Assembly: GCF_902686445.1 (NCBI RefSeq) | Contig: NC_062216.1 | Location: 12,607,084 to 12,671,083 of the forward strand | DNA length: 64,000 bases | Reading direction: 5' to 3' | Source of the DNA: Sciurus carolinensis | Taxonomy: Eukaryota > Chordata > Mammalia > Rodentia > Sciuridae | Shown here: piece after piece, positions 23,779 through 35,839 of the stretch | Layout of the letters: every line of letters starts with the position of its first letter | Position numbering within the stretch: the stretch's first letter is position 1 | Translations under genes and position numbers: made by a program | The notes under the pieces: model-generated | Database searches by the model: none | What the model was told of the DNA's origin: nothing | Seen by the model: the letters and a program-made list of their open reading frames with translations, nothing else

Positions 23779-24164
23779 TGCTGCCAATCTGATGTGAGGT
23801 CTTTCATCCTAGATCATAGCTTGCTGTTGGAGGAAGGAAATTTACAGCTGACCCCTGAGGGATAAAAACAAAGCTGGATAGGAACACCAACCCTAGACAT
23901 CTCTGGTCCTCTGTGCTGTGCCTTTAGCTCTGACAGACAGGGTCTGCCCCGTAAGTCACAACCCAACACTGTTCCCCAACTCTCTTTCACACTGAGAAAG
24001 CACAGAAGGCTGAGGATGTGGAAGGTGGAGTTGGCTAGTGACAGAATCCTAGAGTGGGGGTACTTTTCTCAAGCAGAACATAATTAGAGATGCTGAGATC
24101 AGATGTCTTCCACATGCACATTGAAGAGATAAATATGACATGAAAGTTGGTACTGCAAAGTGCC

Positions 24165-24620
24165 CCTTACGATATATTTCAGGACCCCCCGTGGATGCCT
24201 GGAACTGAAGATGGTACCAAACTCCACAGAAACATCAAGCACTTTCAACTATTCACGTCAAGGAATCACTTCAGGACTTTCGTCTGGCATATCTGAATGG
24301 CCAGCATCACTATTCTTGTGTTTTGGAGCCTTTCAGACAAATAAGGGTCCCTGAACCATGTGATCCTGAGATTGCCAATCTGATAACTAAGAAAGACTAC
24401 TAACAGGAGGGTACCATATACAGTGTGGACCCACTGCACAAAGGGATGAATCACCTCCCAGACAGGATGAAATAGAACACACAATACTTCATCAGAAGGG
24501 CAAGTCATTTAAAATTTATTATTATTACTTATTAAAACATTATTATTTACTTCTGGAATTTTCCATTTAATATTTTAAGACCATGGTGGACTGTGGGTTA
24601 CTGAAACTGCCAGAAAGGGA
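24165..24620 (+). mobile_element. DNA transposon relic, Tigger-like ends
   Basis: 'aggaccccccgtggatgcct' at the left, and 'ggaattttccatttaatatt' with 'actgtgggttactgaaactg' at the right, resemble the ends of a non-autonomous pogo/Tigger-type element. The middle (about 24350-24500) is not recognised. A related relic appears near 42.3 kb. Confidence 0.5.
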
Positions 24621-24991
24621 AATTGAGGACAGGCAGGGACTTCTGTCCTGGCCTGGACACAGCCTATGTTCAGGAGTGAAGATGCCACTTCCTCTCCATC
24701 AGAGGTGCTCACAAATGGAAACCCTCACTCACCTGCCCTGGAGCCCTTGACCTAATGCCACTCCCACAGCAGACATAGAATCCCAACCTACCCTTCTATA
24801 CCCTGTGACACCAAGCACACTGAGAAGAAGAGCAGTACACCCAAGGTCAAGGTCCAAAGAGGAATAAGCACGGCAAAGAATTAGATCCCCGCAGCAGAGG
24901 GGCAGGTGGGGGAGAAGAGAGAGCCCCGCACCTCTGTGCTAATCCAGGCTCTGCCTCGACCCCTTTCTGAACCGTGCAGAGAGACTGCTCT

Positions 24992-25107
24992 GGGGCTGAG
25001 GGCATAGCTCAGAGGTAGGACACGTGCTTACCATGTGTGAGGCCCTGGGGTCCATTCCCAGCAACATCCCCCCAACACCCTCCCCCGCCAAAAAAAAAAA
25101 AAAAAAC
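24992..25107 (+). mobile_element. Monomeric ID SINE with A tail
   Basis: 'gggctgagggcatagctcag', 'gtgcttaccatgtgtgagg' and 'ggtccattcccagcaac' give the A- and B-box layout of the tRNA-Ala-derived ID element, followed by a C-rich linker and A18. There is no B1 half. Confidence 0.88.
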
Positions 25108-25109
25108 AA

Positions 25110-28100
25110 TGGTTGCTTTGCCACAGCCACAGAGGGGAGCGAGAACGCTGCTGGCTTCGCTGCAGACATTTCCAGAAAAAAACGTGTTTATGGTGTCAGG
25201 GTCTTGCGACTGCAATTCTGGATATCCACTGAATCTGCATTATTGCTTCTCTTTGGGGTGCAGGAGGTATCCAGAGAAAGTCCACCCTTCCCCGAAGGTG
25301 CTAATTAAGCCCTGATGTAGGAAAGGGACATGCCAGACCTCAAACTAGAGGAAAACTAATCAAGGGGAAAAAACAGATCTCCAGTTTCTCATGTCTCTGA
25401 AAACCTTCAGAACAGACGCACAGACGGATGCCGGGCACACAGGAAGAGTCATAAGTGACTTCCCAGTCAGAGGGGCTGGAAGCTGGAGATTAGCAGCTTT
25501 GTTTTGCTACATTCATGCCTGTGTTCAGGCCGCTCCTGGCTTGAGTGAGGAGCGCCTCGGCCACCAGAGACCCTGGGGAGGGGGCTGCCCCCGTCCTGGC
25601 TGCCCACGTTGCCAGTTCACTTCAGGCTGGAAACACCAAGGCCTCCCCGCCCCCCAGCCTGTGGTCTGGGCCTGCAGGAAACTTCTTTCTTGATTAGGCT
25701 CCCACTGAGCCTGGGGTTTAACTTGCTCTTTCATCCCCACCCACACGCCCTGCACCCCACCAGGGCCCAGGCAGGGGGCCTTCCACAAGCTCGCCCACCC
25801 ACAGCCACTGTGGCCAAGCCCCAGAGCTCACGTTAAAAATCAACTGTGCCTTTTTCTGGGAATCAAGAAATTACCCTTTAATCCACCAGGGGAAATTCTC
25901 TAAACAGTAGATTCATCCTTATTCAGGGTTTTGGCAGTCAAAATTCAGGGGTCAATTAAACAAAAAAACCAGACCCAAATGCCTGAACGATCGGGGCATC
26001 GCTGGCACGTCTGAAGAGGGCAGAGGGTGGTGTCAGCCCTGCCTGGATCACACTGGCCCTTCATGGACTTCCTCCAGGTTTCCCTACGTCCAGCACAAAG
26101 GGGTTTTCAACTGCTGCTTGCAAGCACCGACATAAACAAAATTATGCAGACACTCTAATCAGTTGCAATGAATCGGGCACAGTCACATGACACATCTGGA
26201 TATTTCCTTTCCCAAAACACTTTCCAAATGCAATGGGATCCAGATGTTGTAAGCAGGGGTAGACCCAGTGCCCTTCCTAGGAGGCACCTACATCATGAAG
26301 ACTCAACCTAATCTGACTTTCATTTGTACTTCTTAGATCCCCCACAAGCACAAACGCTCCTCCAGATCTCAGCACAAAACTGGCTTATTGCTCAGCCCAC
26401 AGTGGGTCCTTAAAAGCTGGTCCAATAACTAAAACACCAAATACAATGAAGATCTGAATGTATGGGACTAAACACCAACCCATGTCAGGAACAAAACATT
26501 CCCTGGACAAGGTCACACAGAGGGACTTAGATCTGAAAATCCTGATCCTCTTGTCAATGAAGACTCCACAAAGCTAGCAGCCGGTTATTAATACCTAGCT
26601 ATTTCTATTTGAATGGTTCTTTAAATGGAAGCTTCATTTAAAAAAAAAAAAATCTTCACTGCATGATAAACGATACAGACAGCATTTTGTGTTTCAGAAA
26701 TGACAGCCATTCTTCACAACCTGACTCAGACAATGACTTACATTTTATTGAGCACTTGCTACATGAGTGCCAGGCTGGGTTTGGAATGACCTCCAGGGGT
26801 CTGTCCTTGCAACCCCGTGGCAGGCTCTGGTGTCTACCCACGCGATGACACTGACTTAGGTGTTCCTTGGGAGCCTTCGCTGACCTCTCCAGTGGGAAGT
26901 ACTCCACTTCCTTCTCTGAAGTCTGACTTAGCATATTTGTGCTTCTCTTATGAAACAGCCTGTTCTCCATGTGCACAAAGTAACTCGGGCTTCCTCCTCT
27001 CCCTTCTGCTCCACTTAAACTCCCTGAAAGCCAGGCTATCTTATTCCAGTGCTACCCCCAAGGGCAGGTCCAGCAACTGCAGATCAGAATCCCCTGGGGA
27101 GTTTTTGAAACAAAAGAGAACAGAGAAGCCAGGGCCTGGTGCCCTGGAGGCTGGTCTTGGAGGGGACTCTGAATCCTTCTCTTTAGAAATCTGTCCAGGT
27201 GCACAACCAGGCTCCAGGCTGGAAGGCCATGGTCTCACAGGGTCAGCTCACTATCCTGCACTTTGTGGCTAAGACTCGAGCTTAACAAATGAATGGACAA
27301 CTTGGTGAATGACCATTACTATTAGATGTCATCCCAGTATACACACTTGTTTCTCCAGGGGACATAAAACGGCCATCTTGAGATCCCCATGGCTGTTGGC
27401 TGCTCTTAGTCACATCTCCTCTGGAATGTCAGCATGTCTCCGACACCCCATCACTCTCCCCAGCCTTACCATGCTTGATGAATAGTTTCATAGCCCTTTT
27501 TGCTGATGCGTTACATATATTTTTAATTTGCTGTCTGAATCTTCCCACTTAGGACGCACCCTCCGAGAGGTCATGGAGCCTCTGAGGACACAGACAAGGC
27601 TCCCATGCCATCTGTGCCCTCCGTTTGCGGTGCTAAAGAGGAGAAGTGTCTCCTGTGTCGAAAGGAACGGAGCCTGGTTGACTTTCCAGGTTCCTTCCAG
27701 GATCCAAAGTCATAGAAAAATGCAATTTTAGGGAAAAAGCCCAGCTATCAACTAATTCAAGGGTGTTCCTTAAGCTGGGGTCCATTAGTCCCCGAGCTTC
27801 CTAAAACTGTACATGAAGTGGCATCTACACACATGTTCATGATTGTTTTGTGGAAGGAGCTGGTAGCTTTCATATATTCTGAAAGTAGTTTTATTCCTCA
27901 AACAAGAAGTGAAAATTCTCTTGGCAATTTCCTTCAAGGTAGATGAAAAATCTAGTTTCCCAAAGAAGCAACTTGTAGGTCATGTGTGCCAGGTAGTGAC
28001 AGGGTTCCCAGCAGGATCCCCATTTCCTGATCCCTAAAACGTCTCCTCCTTCCCAACTCACCCCTTACAATGTCCCTTGACTGAAAGCAAGGATTCTTCC

Positions 28101-28610
28101 CTTGTGCGACCAGTTTGCCACTGGCGACCACTGGACTCCCAGAGCAGCTGCTTCCCGGAGCCTACAACTAAGCCTCCGGTCAAAGCGGCCGAGCAGGACA
28201 GTCTCCTTTCCAACAATTATATTCTTCGCAAATCTGGGTGTAGAGAACATCAGACGGGGTGCAGGCACGCATGAGCCCTGAGCCTCCGGCCACGGCCATT
28301 CCTACCCGCAGTCCCTACAGGGCGTCTCTCAGACCCCCGCTTACCAGGCGCCCTCAGCAAATAAAGAACCCATTTTCCTTCCCCGCTGCTAATGGCTCCA
28401 ATTTTCTTGTGGTTTCCTACAATGGAAAATGCCACCAAGACACTCCCCACACATGCGCGTCTACTGGCAGTTCTTTCAAGAGCGTGGATTCCTAACCAGC
28501 TAGGTCGGGAGGAAAGAGATGAAGAAACACTGGCAGCCTTTGGGAGGAGCAGGGAGGGCGGGCAAGAAGTCGAGGCAGGCGGTATCTGCACCTCAGTCGG
28601 ACGCACATGA
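25110..28610. other. No gene recognised; faint L2/MIR3- and MER5-like pieces
   Basis: Near 26735-26785, 'ttattgagcacttgctac' followed by 'gagtgccaggc' is L2/MIR3-like. Near 27080-27110, 'cagatcagaatcccctgggg' resembles a MER5-type hAT relic. Open frames of 100-151 codons (25391-25693, 26817-27272, 28250-28606) have no recognisable domain and are likely chance. Confidence 0.4.
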
Positions 28611-28613
28611 CTT

Positions 28614-28700
28614 CCCCTACTCTTGAGAGGTTCTCCATACTGTGTCCCCTCAACTGTCCCCTACTCTTGAGAAATTCTCCATACTGTGTCCCTCAACCAC
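28614..28700 (+). repeat. Direct tandem duplication, 44-bp period
   Basis: 'cccctactcttgagaggttc' at 28614 is repeated as 'cccctactcttgagaaattc' at 28658, each followed by 'tccatactgtgtccc' and 'ctcaac'. Two copies with few differences. Confidence 0.9.
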
Positions 28701-30480
28701 CGCTTCACTTCCCAGGTTTCAGGGAAACCATGGTCTGAAACTATTACATGGAAAATTCCAGAAAGAAACATTTCATAAGTTCAGAGTACCTTTTATTATG
28801 GCATACTGTTGTAATTGTTCTCTTTTATAATTAGTTGTTATTAATTACTGTGCCAAATTTATAAATCAAACTCTTGGTGTCTGTGCACACGCACACATAT
28901 ACACAAATGTGTATGCACACACATATATAGGAAAATGCACAACACGGCTGGGTGCAGTGTCCAGGCCTCCTGGGGGCTGTGGGATGAACCCCCAAGGACA
29001 AGGGGAGCCACTGTGTTCACGGAAAGCTCTGCGAGGTACTCAAGTCACATAACCTCGTCCAGTAAGGCTGCTCCAGTGAAGACCTCAGGAAAGGGCCGAT
29101 TCTCAGGCCTGGAACTGGAAAGCTCAGAGCAGAAGTGGCTCTGGGGCTGGAGCCCCTGTCCCGGGCTGCGGGGTCTCCCGCCCCACCTACTCTCTGTCAA
29201 TCAGCTTCCTCGGTTTCCCTCTAGTTTTCTTCATAACTTTGGCAGTCAGGTGACTTCACTCTGCCCAAGACTCTGCCCCACTCTCACCTGGCTGCCGGTC
29301 GCCCTCTGTCTCTGCAGCGAGACCCACCTGGGCAGTGCGTGCCCTCATCCAAGCTCCCGGGAGAGGGAACTGAATGGATTACTTATGTCCCTGTGCCCAA
29401 CTGTATGTTCTGTCCAGACTCTGGAATGGCCTCTGCGGGGAGGGCCACCAGGGGCCAGTCAGCGTGACTGCAGGCATCTCTGGGAAGGAAGGTGAGGCTG
29501 CTGAGGCCCTCCCCAGTGGGAGACAGGTACAGGAGCCATCTGTCGTGCGGGGTCTCACCCGGGCTTTCAATCACGTGCTTGCCCTGCGTTCTGAGGGCCA
29601 ACTGCCAACTGCACAGGAATTCCACGGGCTATTGTTAATCCACTGCTAGTTCTGGAACTGGCCACAGTGGGAGTGTCTGCACCACAGAGGTTGGGAGACG
29701 CGACTCACTTGGACTTTAACCCCCCACCCCCACCAAGAGCAAATTTATCAGAACATCATTACAGCACTGGTGGTTCAAGAGAAAGCGGGGGAAAAGGTCA
29801 AGGTCAACAAGGTTCCCCACCACCTAACACCATCTGCGCCATCTCCCTCCCCTTCACCCACCCTGTGCTCCGGCCAGCATGGCCAGCGTCCTCACCATCC
29901 ACTTGGCACAAATGCCCGTCAGCGAGCGGGTGCTCACCATGCTGAGCATCCCCTGCCTTCCCAAAGTGCACGCCCACCACGACAGGGTTCCAGCTCTTCC
30001 CCCGAAAAATCCTCAGCTCCTCGGCTGCAAACACACTGCTTCCCTGCACTCCCATAACCCGATGTACCTTTCCACCAGCCTTTTCAGACTCAGCTACCTT
30101 CCACGACAGCCAGGTATGGCTCTAGACCCCGGGTCCTTCACTTCATCACAAACGTCCCAGGAACCACGTCCATGTCCGCGGATCTGCATCTTCCCAGGGC
30201 TGAGCAGACCCCTGGTCCTCAGCTGGACTCCTGGCCAGTGCATGCTGAAGGAGCCCAGAAACTGTCTTCCCACGAGTCTCCAGCAGCACCTCTCTCCCTG
30301 CTTCCTACCCCAGACCCAGACCTGCTGGCACAGGAGATCCCAAGTGACGGAGCCTGACAACCAGCAGCAGCACCACCACCACCACCCAGGCCAGAGGGCC
30401 ACAAAAGGCTGTGTCTGGGATCTCAACAGAATCTAGAAAAAAGGCAAAAATCAGGGATCAAACAACTGAGATGAAACTTT
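28701..30480. other. No gene recognised
   Basis: This is a GC-richer stretch with a short imperfect CA/TG tract (28884-28930). It has several overlapping open frames on the plus strand, the longest being 28935-29495 (186 codons) and 29879-30436 (185 codons). None carries a known motif, and 30373-30388 is a small CAC (His) run. I treat them as chance frames; a transcript search would settle it. Confidence 0.4.
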
Positions 30481-30489
30481 GATCTGGCA

Positions 30490-30740
30490 ACAGCAGGGTC
30501 TCAGCTCGGCCGCCTTCTGTGCCCTCAAGTGACAGAGACAGCAAGCCCTTGTTGTGTCTCTTCTTATAAAGGCACTAGTGTCCTTTTGAGGGCCCCACCT
30601 CATGACCTCAGCTGTCTCCCAAAGGTTTCACCCCAAATACCATCGTATTCGGGGCCGTATTAGGGGGGCAAGGCATCAGCATACGAATTTTGGGGGGAAC
30701 CGATCTCCCAGCACACTTGAGAAGTCTGAGAAATCCCCAT
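30490..30740 (-). mobile_element. Ancient LTR-like repeat, family unresolved
   Basis: 'tcttcttataaaggcacta', 'gggccccacctcatgacctc' and 'atacgaattttggggggaac' match a very common mammalian LTR-type module, but I cannot assign the family or be sure of the strand. Confidence 0.4.
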
Positions 30741-31668
30741 GGCAGAGGTTGTGGGGGACAGAAGCCGCCGTCTTCCACCAAGAGACGTCAAGGTCCGGTT
30801 GGTGTCTCTCCATACAAAACAAGCAGGGACCCTTCTCACATCCTCGTTTTCAACGCACCTTAGAAAAGTCTCAAAATACTCGATGCTCGGAATACACTCA
30901 GACTGGAGGGAAGGGGCTCTACAGGAAATGACTGACGACTCAGCTGTTGAAAACGTGAAGGGTCAGCATGTTCTGGTTGGGGATCTAAAACCAACACGGA
31001 TCTCCCACTGGCTTCGGGCAACTGCTGGGCAGGATGAGGTGCGATGGTAATTACCATTCCCACCTGGCCATACCGCACTGGCTCCTGCTCTTGACACATC
31101 GGCAATGACTCAAGCATCTGGCTGTTAACAGACTCTGGGTCCTGGCTTTTCATCGCCGTGGGCCAAATATTCCTTCTATGTGATTAATCCATTTATTTTA
31201 ATGACTCCCTTTTAATTTTCATCTTTCTTTTCTTTTCCATCTGTGTATGTGCCCATTAGGGGGAGAGACGCAGCCACTTCTTGGGGTGGAAGAAGCTGCA
31301 TTAAAAGTGAGCACTTTGAAGGTGTTTTAACTGGTGAAAGAAAATAGGCTGGAAAAATGCCCCAGAGACAGAGTGCAAACAGCCCCTTTCAAAGTTGCCA
31401 CTCTCATCAGCCAAGAATTTGGTGTTTCGAAGTTCAGCCTGAGGAACTGTGTGCAATATAATTTGGAGTTAAGGTACAGTAACCTTGAGAGGAGCACTGT
31501 AGCAGATTGCATGAACAGCATGCCTTAGTTCAACCAGTAACAGGTCGCATTTTCATGCACAGGCTAGATTTCTACAGAGTGACCTGCTTTTACTGGTTTG
31601 TAGTCTTCAAAAGATTTTTTTTTTTTAAATGAAGTTCATCCTTACCCTCAAAAGAAAAATAAAAGAAC
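30741..31668. other. No gene recognised
   Basis: Unique-looking intronic sequence. Short frames on both strands lack motifs. Confidence 0.4.
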
Positions 31669-31859
31669 AACCAGGCATGTTGGCACATGCCTCTAATCTC
31701 AGCAGCTTGGGAGGCTGAGGCAGGAGGATAGTGACTTTAAAGCAGCCTTAGCAACTTGGTCTTAAGCAGCTTAGCAAGATCCTGTCTCAAAATAAAATAT
31801 AAAAAAGGGCTGAGAATGTGGCTCAGGGGTTAAGTGTCCGCGGGTTCAATCCATGGTAC

Positions 31860-31886
<27 letters not shown>
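31669..31886 (+). mobile_element. Composite B1/ID SINE with long A tail
   Basis: 'ccaggcatgttggcacatgc', 'ggaggctgaggcaggagga', then 'gaatgtggctcaggggttaa' and 'gggttcaatccatggtac', ending in A27. Both halves are present. Confidence 0.92.
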
Positions 31887-31889
<3 letters not shown>

Positions 31890-31890
<1 letters not shown>

Positions 31891-32948
31891 GGACAGATGC
31901 CTGGGACGTTTAGGGAAATCTCATAACTGGAAGCCAGATGAACAAGATCACAAGTTCGGTCTCAAGTAGAGAAAATTAGTTCTTCACGCTCCAGATCACA
32001 CTTAACCAGTCTAAAGAGCGTAGGTTCACTGCCAGAAGTCAGGAGAGATGCTATGGGATTAAAGGTGGCAAGTCAAGAAAAGTTGGCCTTGAAGGAATGG
32101 GTTTCCTAGCACTGAAGCTTTTCCTACACCAAGCCGCCTAAGGGAGTCTTCAGAGAGTTCAACTTCACAGCAGCTTCTTGATTTTTGTTTTTGGGGTGGG
32201 AGTTGGGGGGAGGGCAGTGAATGTGGCCTTTCTAGCACTACCTAATTAATTTACAGAAATTTTCAAAACCTGAAAATGCTTCATACTCTGAGAACCTAAA
32301 AGGTAGTAGAGAATATTACCTATGTTTTACAGATGAAGAAACAAAGGTAAAGCAAGTCAGACTGCTGGACTGTGTCCGTACCGGAGAAAGGGACACAAGC
32401 CCAGCTCCCTAGTCCTGACGTCAATACCTCTAAGTTTCACTCCCCTCTCTAACCCACAACCCTAAATGCCCCAGAATGTAAAAAACAATTAGCTTTTATG
32501 AGATGAATAATTCCTAAACTTCACTTAATCCAAACCCGTGTTGCCAAAAAAAAGCAAAGAATTCTCAGAACTGAGAATGAACATGGAATTCTGAGTAACT
32601 ATTTCAGCAGGGGAAAAAAAAAAAACCAAAACGCTCTAAATTTCCAAAGGATAAAACCCTGCTACTCAAGGCTGCAGATAAACTCAAGAAGATAAAGGCA
32701 TGTATGCTCAGCAGAACACGTCACATTCTCCATATTTCTATTTCCTCCATCTGTCCTTTCTTGATAGGAGCAGTTTCAGGAACACAGATGCTATATTTTT
32801 CCTGAGGCTTCAAAACTGTTAGTAAGTGCTTCCCAACATGGAACTTTGGACCCCAGGATCTAAAAAGAAATCAAACCAAAAGTAAAGAGGGGGAAAAAGG
32901 AACAAATGAAAACAAAAAGCACATGTCTATGTGTCCTCTTTGGTCTTT
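31890..32948. other. Intron sequence with a MIR-like piece
   Basis: At about 32305-32360, 'attacctatgttttacag' and 'atgaagaaacaaaggtaaag' match the conserved MIR core on the plus strand. The rest holds A-runs and nothing I recognise. Confidence 0.5.
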
Positions 32949-33197
32949 AAAATTTTTAGTCTTTTTTTTTTTTTTTTTGGTACCAGGGGTTGAACCCAGG
33001 GGTGCCTAACCACTAAGCCACATCCCCAGCCCTTTTTATTTTTTTATTTGAAACAAGGTCTCGCTGAGTAGCTTAGGGCCTCGCTAAATTGCCGAGGCTG
33101 GCTTTGAACAGGCAATCCTCTTGACTCAGCCTCCCAAGTTGCTGGGATTACAGGCATGAATGTACCAGCCACACCCAGCTAAAATTTTTAGTCTTTT
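32949..33197 (-). mobile_element. Composite B1/ID SINE with perfect 17-bp target-site duplication
   Basis: The antisense ID half ('taccaggggttgaacccagg', 'accactaagccacatcccc') and B1 half ('ttgaaacaaggtctcgctg', 'ctcagcctcccaagttgctg', 'ttacaggcatgaatg') are flanked by identical 'aaaatttttagtctttt' copies at 32949-32965 and 33181-33197. The perfect duplication indicates a relatively recent insertion. Confidence 0.95.
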
Positions 33198-35580
33198 GAG
33201 GAACTCTCTCTTTTCCTGGTCTAGAATCTATCCTCATGTCCCTGCATTGTCAGAATCAAATAGTCACCAAAGGAGAAAGTGATGGGCTTATGGTTTGCTT
33301 CAGGGAGTGAGCTATTTGCTTTTGAAATAAGTCAAGCTGTCAAAATCCGAATTGAGCAAGCAGACCCATATCTAATTCAGGAAAGAAAATATGAGACAGA
33401 TTCAAAATTTCCAAGACTCTCTTGGCTTAGATCAGAGCTCAGACATGAAAAGAATTCTCCTACAGACTCCAGCCATCTCTGAATTTGTGAGCTTACGGGT
33501 AGACCTCCCTGAAGCTGTCGAGCAATCTGAAAACGAAATCGAGCTGCAGTTCAAATACTGCCAAAGATGAACGGGATGCCAACTCTCCCAAGGCTCGGAA
33601 TGATATGAAAAACTACTCCAGGGTGTTCTCCATGCAGACAACTCTTTGACTCAGTCTCCTCGGGACAGGCTCACAGGCAGGCGTGATAATAGTCCAGATT
33701 CTGTTCTTGATGGGTTCCATCTTCAGATTCTGTGATAATCTAGGTGGCAGCACCAGGAATGGGGTGGCCTAGGACTTCTGGTCACAAATGTTCATGAGTT
33801 CATGATTATTTCGTGGAACCCTCCCAAGTCAAAGAGAAGGAAACCAGCCACCATGTAGCCCTGACTCCCCTTCTGTGCGCTTTCTACGTTATTTCTCTTA
33901 CTCACGACCCTCACAACCACACAGTGTGCCACTGGAACACAGGAGGTACTCAGCAAAAGTAGACTGCCTCAGAGCCCCAAGGGAAGGCAGGCTGGCCACC
34001 AGAGTGGGGACCCACACCCACGTTAGTCGGTCACTGTGAATTCATCCACTTACTCACCCATTCACACATCCCAGCCTGCTCTGAGTCAGTGAGCGATAAA
34101 AAGCACAGGACCAGTGAGCAAAAGTCACATCGCCCGGAGACCCCTGGGATTTCAAACATTTTCCAGGAAGATTCTTACAAGATTAGACCCTATCTGGCTG
34201 TAGGGCTTTAAAATTAGAAATATGTTAGAATCGAGGCTGGACCTTGGAGGACAGGTTCAGAGACAAGCAATGTTAACTGCTCAGTAATCAGCCCTGCTCT
34301 GCAAACAAGGTCGCCGACTGCCAGGGGAGGGTACCGTCACACAGCTGCTGCCTGGCCAACTCCAGATGGCAATCGGGAACTGCCCACTGTACCAGGAAGT
34401 GCTGGCACTAATCTCATCCTACCTTCTCACTTGGCTTAGAGCCTTGTATGACCTCACGACGTCAACGAGAAATAAGACTTCAAAACTCCTAGCCACAAGC
34501 GGCTTCTCTCTGAGCTTCACCCAGCAGCAGGCAGTTCCTGCATCCACCGTGACAATTCTGTCTGTCCTCAAGCAAGCGCTACACCTGCAGAAGCAAGAGT
34601 AGTAACCAGGTTGTGACATTCGCTTAACACGTGGAACCGGGCAGATCCACACCTGTGTCTCTATCGTCTTCAGTATCCAGCTTTCTTCAAAAGGCATATA
34701 GGAGCAACACTGCTAGACTAAGAAATGCTTTTATATGAATGCTGCATTTCATGACTGAAGCACTGCATTTTACACAATGCAGGAGTAAGCATTGTAGAAC
34801 CACTGCTTCGTCAAAATAAAACATTTACATCCTACTTTATTGTCTTTAAAGAGAGACAGAGCAGTCAAACCCTGAGACTAATGGTTTATCTACCAAGAAA
34901 CTGACACTTAGATCCTTAAAACGACCAACACATTAAAATCAAAATTAATGAGATGTGATTCTACAGGCTTTAAAATTTAGGATTATAAAGAGACGAGACT
35001 AACATAAACACGAGAACTCCATTTTCCCTTACCTGTATTTTTTTAAATTATAAACAGAAAGACTGAGTGTGTCATAAGTAATTAATTGACTGGCAGAAAG
35101 CAAAGTGTTTTAAATTATAGATCAAGGATTCCAGGAACACTTGTCAAGTTACGTTTTTGCTAGAATGTACAGGAATCAGAGCTGGAAGACAGCTCAGAAA
35201 AGCTCCGTGCCACAACCAGCCAAGACAGTCTATGTGATTTGGGACAAACCAAAAGAGTGCATTTCAGTTGCCGGATCTCTAAGGCAGAGGTAGAAACGGA
35301 AGCTTCCTTTGGTCACAGATTACATGAATAGTAAAGGGACTGTTAAATTTATTTGTTTAAATTGGTAATCCATTGACATTGTACAAACTTTAAGAGGTGC
35401 ACCAAGATTCCATAAAAATTCTTTCTATTTCTATTTCAGCTCAGCAGATCCCTTCTAAGAAATAATCAATGGACTATTCCTTATGTGTTTTTTCAGACTT
35501 ACAGGTACAGACACCCACTTCTTTCTAGTGCATCCAGCATCTAAAACAGTGGCTAACACACAGTGGGTATCACAAAAACA
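33198..35580. other. No gene recognised
   Basis: AT-rich to mixed intron sequence without long frames. The 92-codon minus frame at 34419-34697 has no motif. No RNA gene or named repeat was identified. Confidence 0.45.
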
Positions 35581-35765
35581 CTTTTTTTTTTTTTTTGGTA
35601 CCAAGGGTTGAGCCCAGGGATTCTTAACCACTGAGCCACATCCCCAGCCTTTTTACATTTTTATTTTGAAACAGGGTCTCACTAAGTTGCTTAGGGCCTC
35701 GCTAAGTTGCTGAGGCTGGCTTCGAACTCGCAATCCTCCTGCCTCAGCCTCCTGAGTCACTGGGC
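35581..35765 (-). mobile_element. Composite B1/ID SINE, truncated at its 5' end
   Basis: T16, 'ggtaccaagggttgagccc', 'accactgagccacatcccc', 'gaaacagggtctcactaag' and 'gcctcagcctcctgagtcac' are present, but the usual 'gctgggattacaggc' end is missing. Confidence 0.9.
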
Positions 35766-35839
35766 GAAAACAATTTTAATGAATTAAAATGACATATACT
35801 TTTTGCATCTTGCTGTTTCACTCAGATGTGCCTGGAAAC

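Noticed and set aside
25024..25315. Two frames across the ID element near 25.0 kb
   Set aside because: Their poly-Lys stretch is the translated A tail of the SINE.
28935..30436. Several frames of about 185 codons that could be a small gene
   Set aside because: They overlap in different frames and lack any known motif. I saw no clear start context or splice-site pattern.
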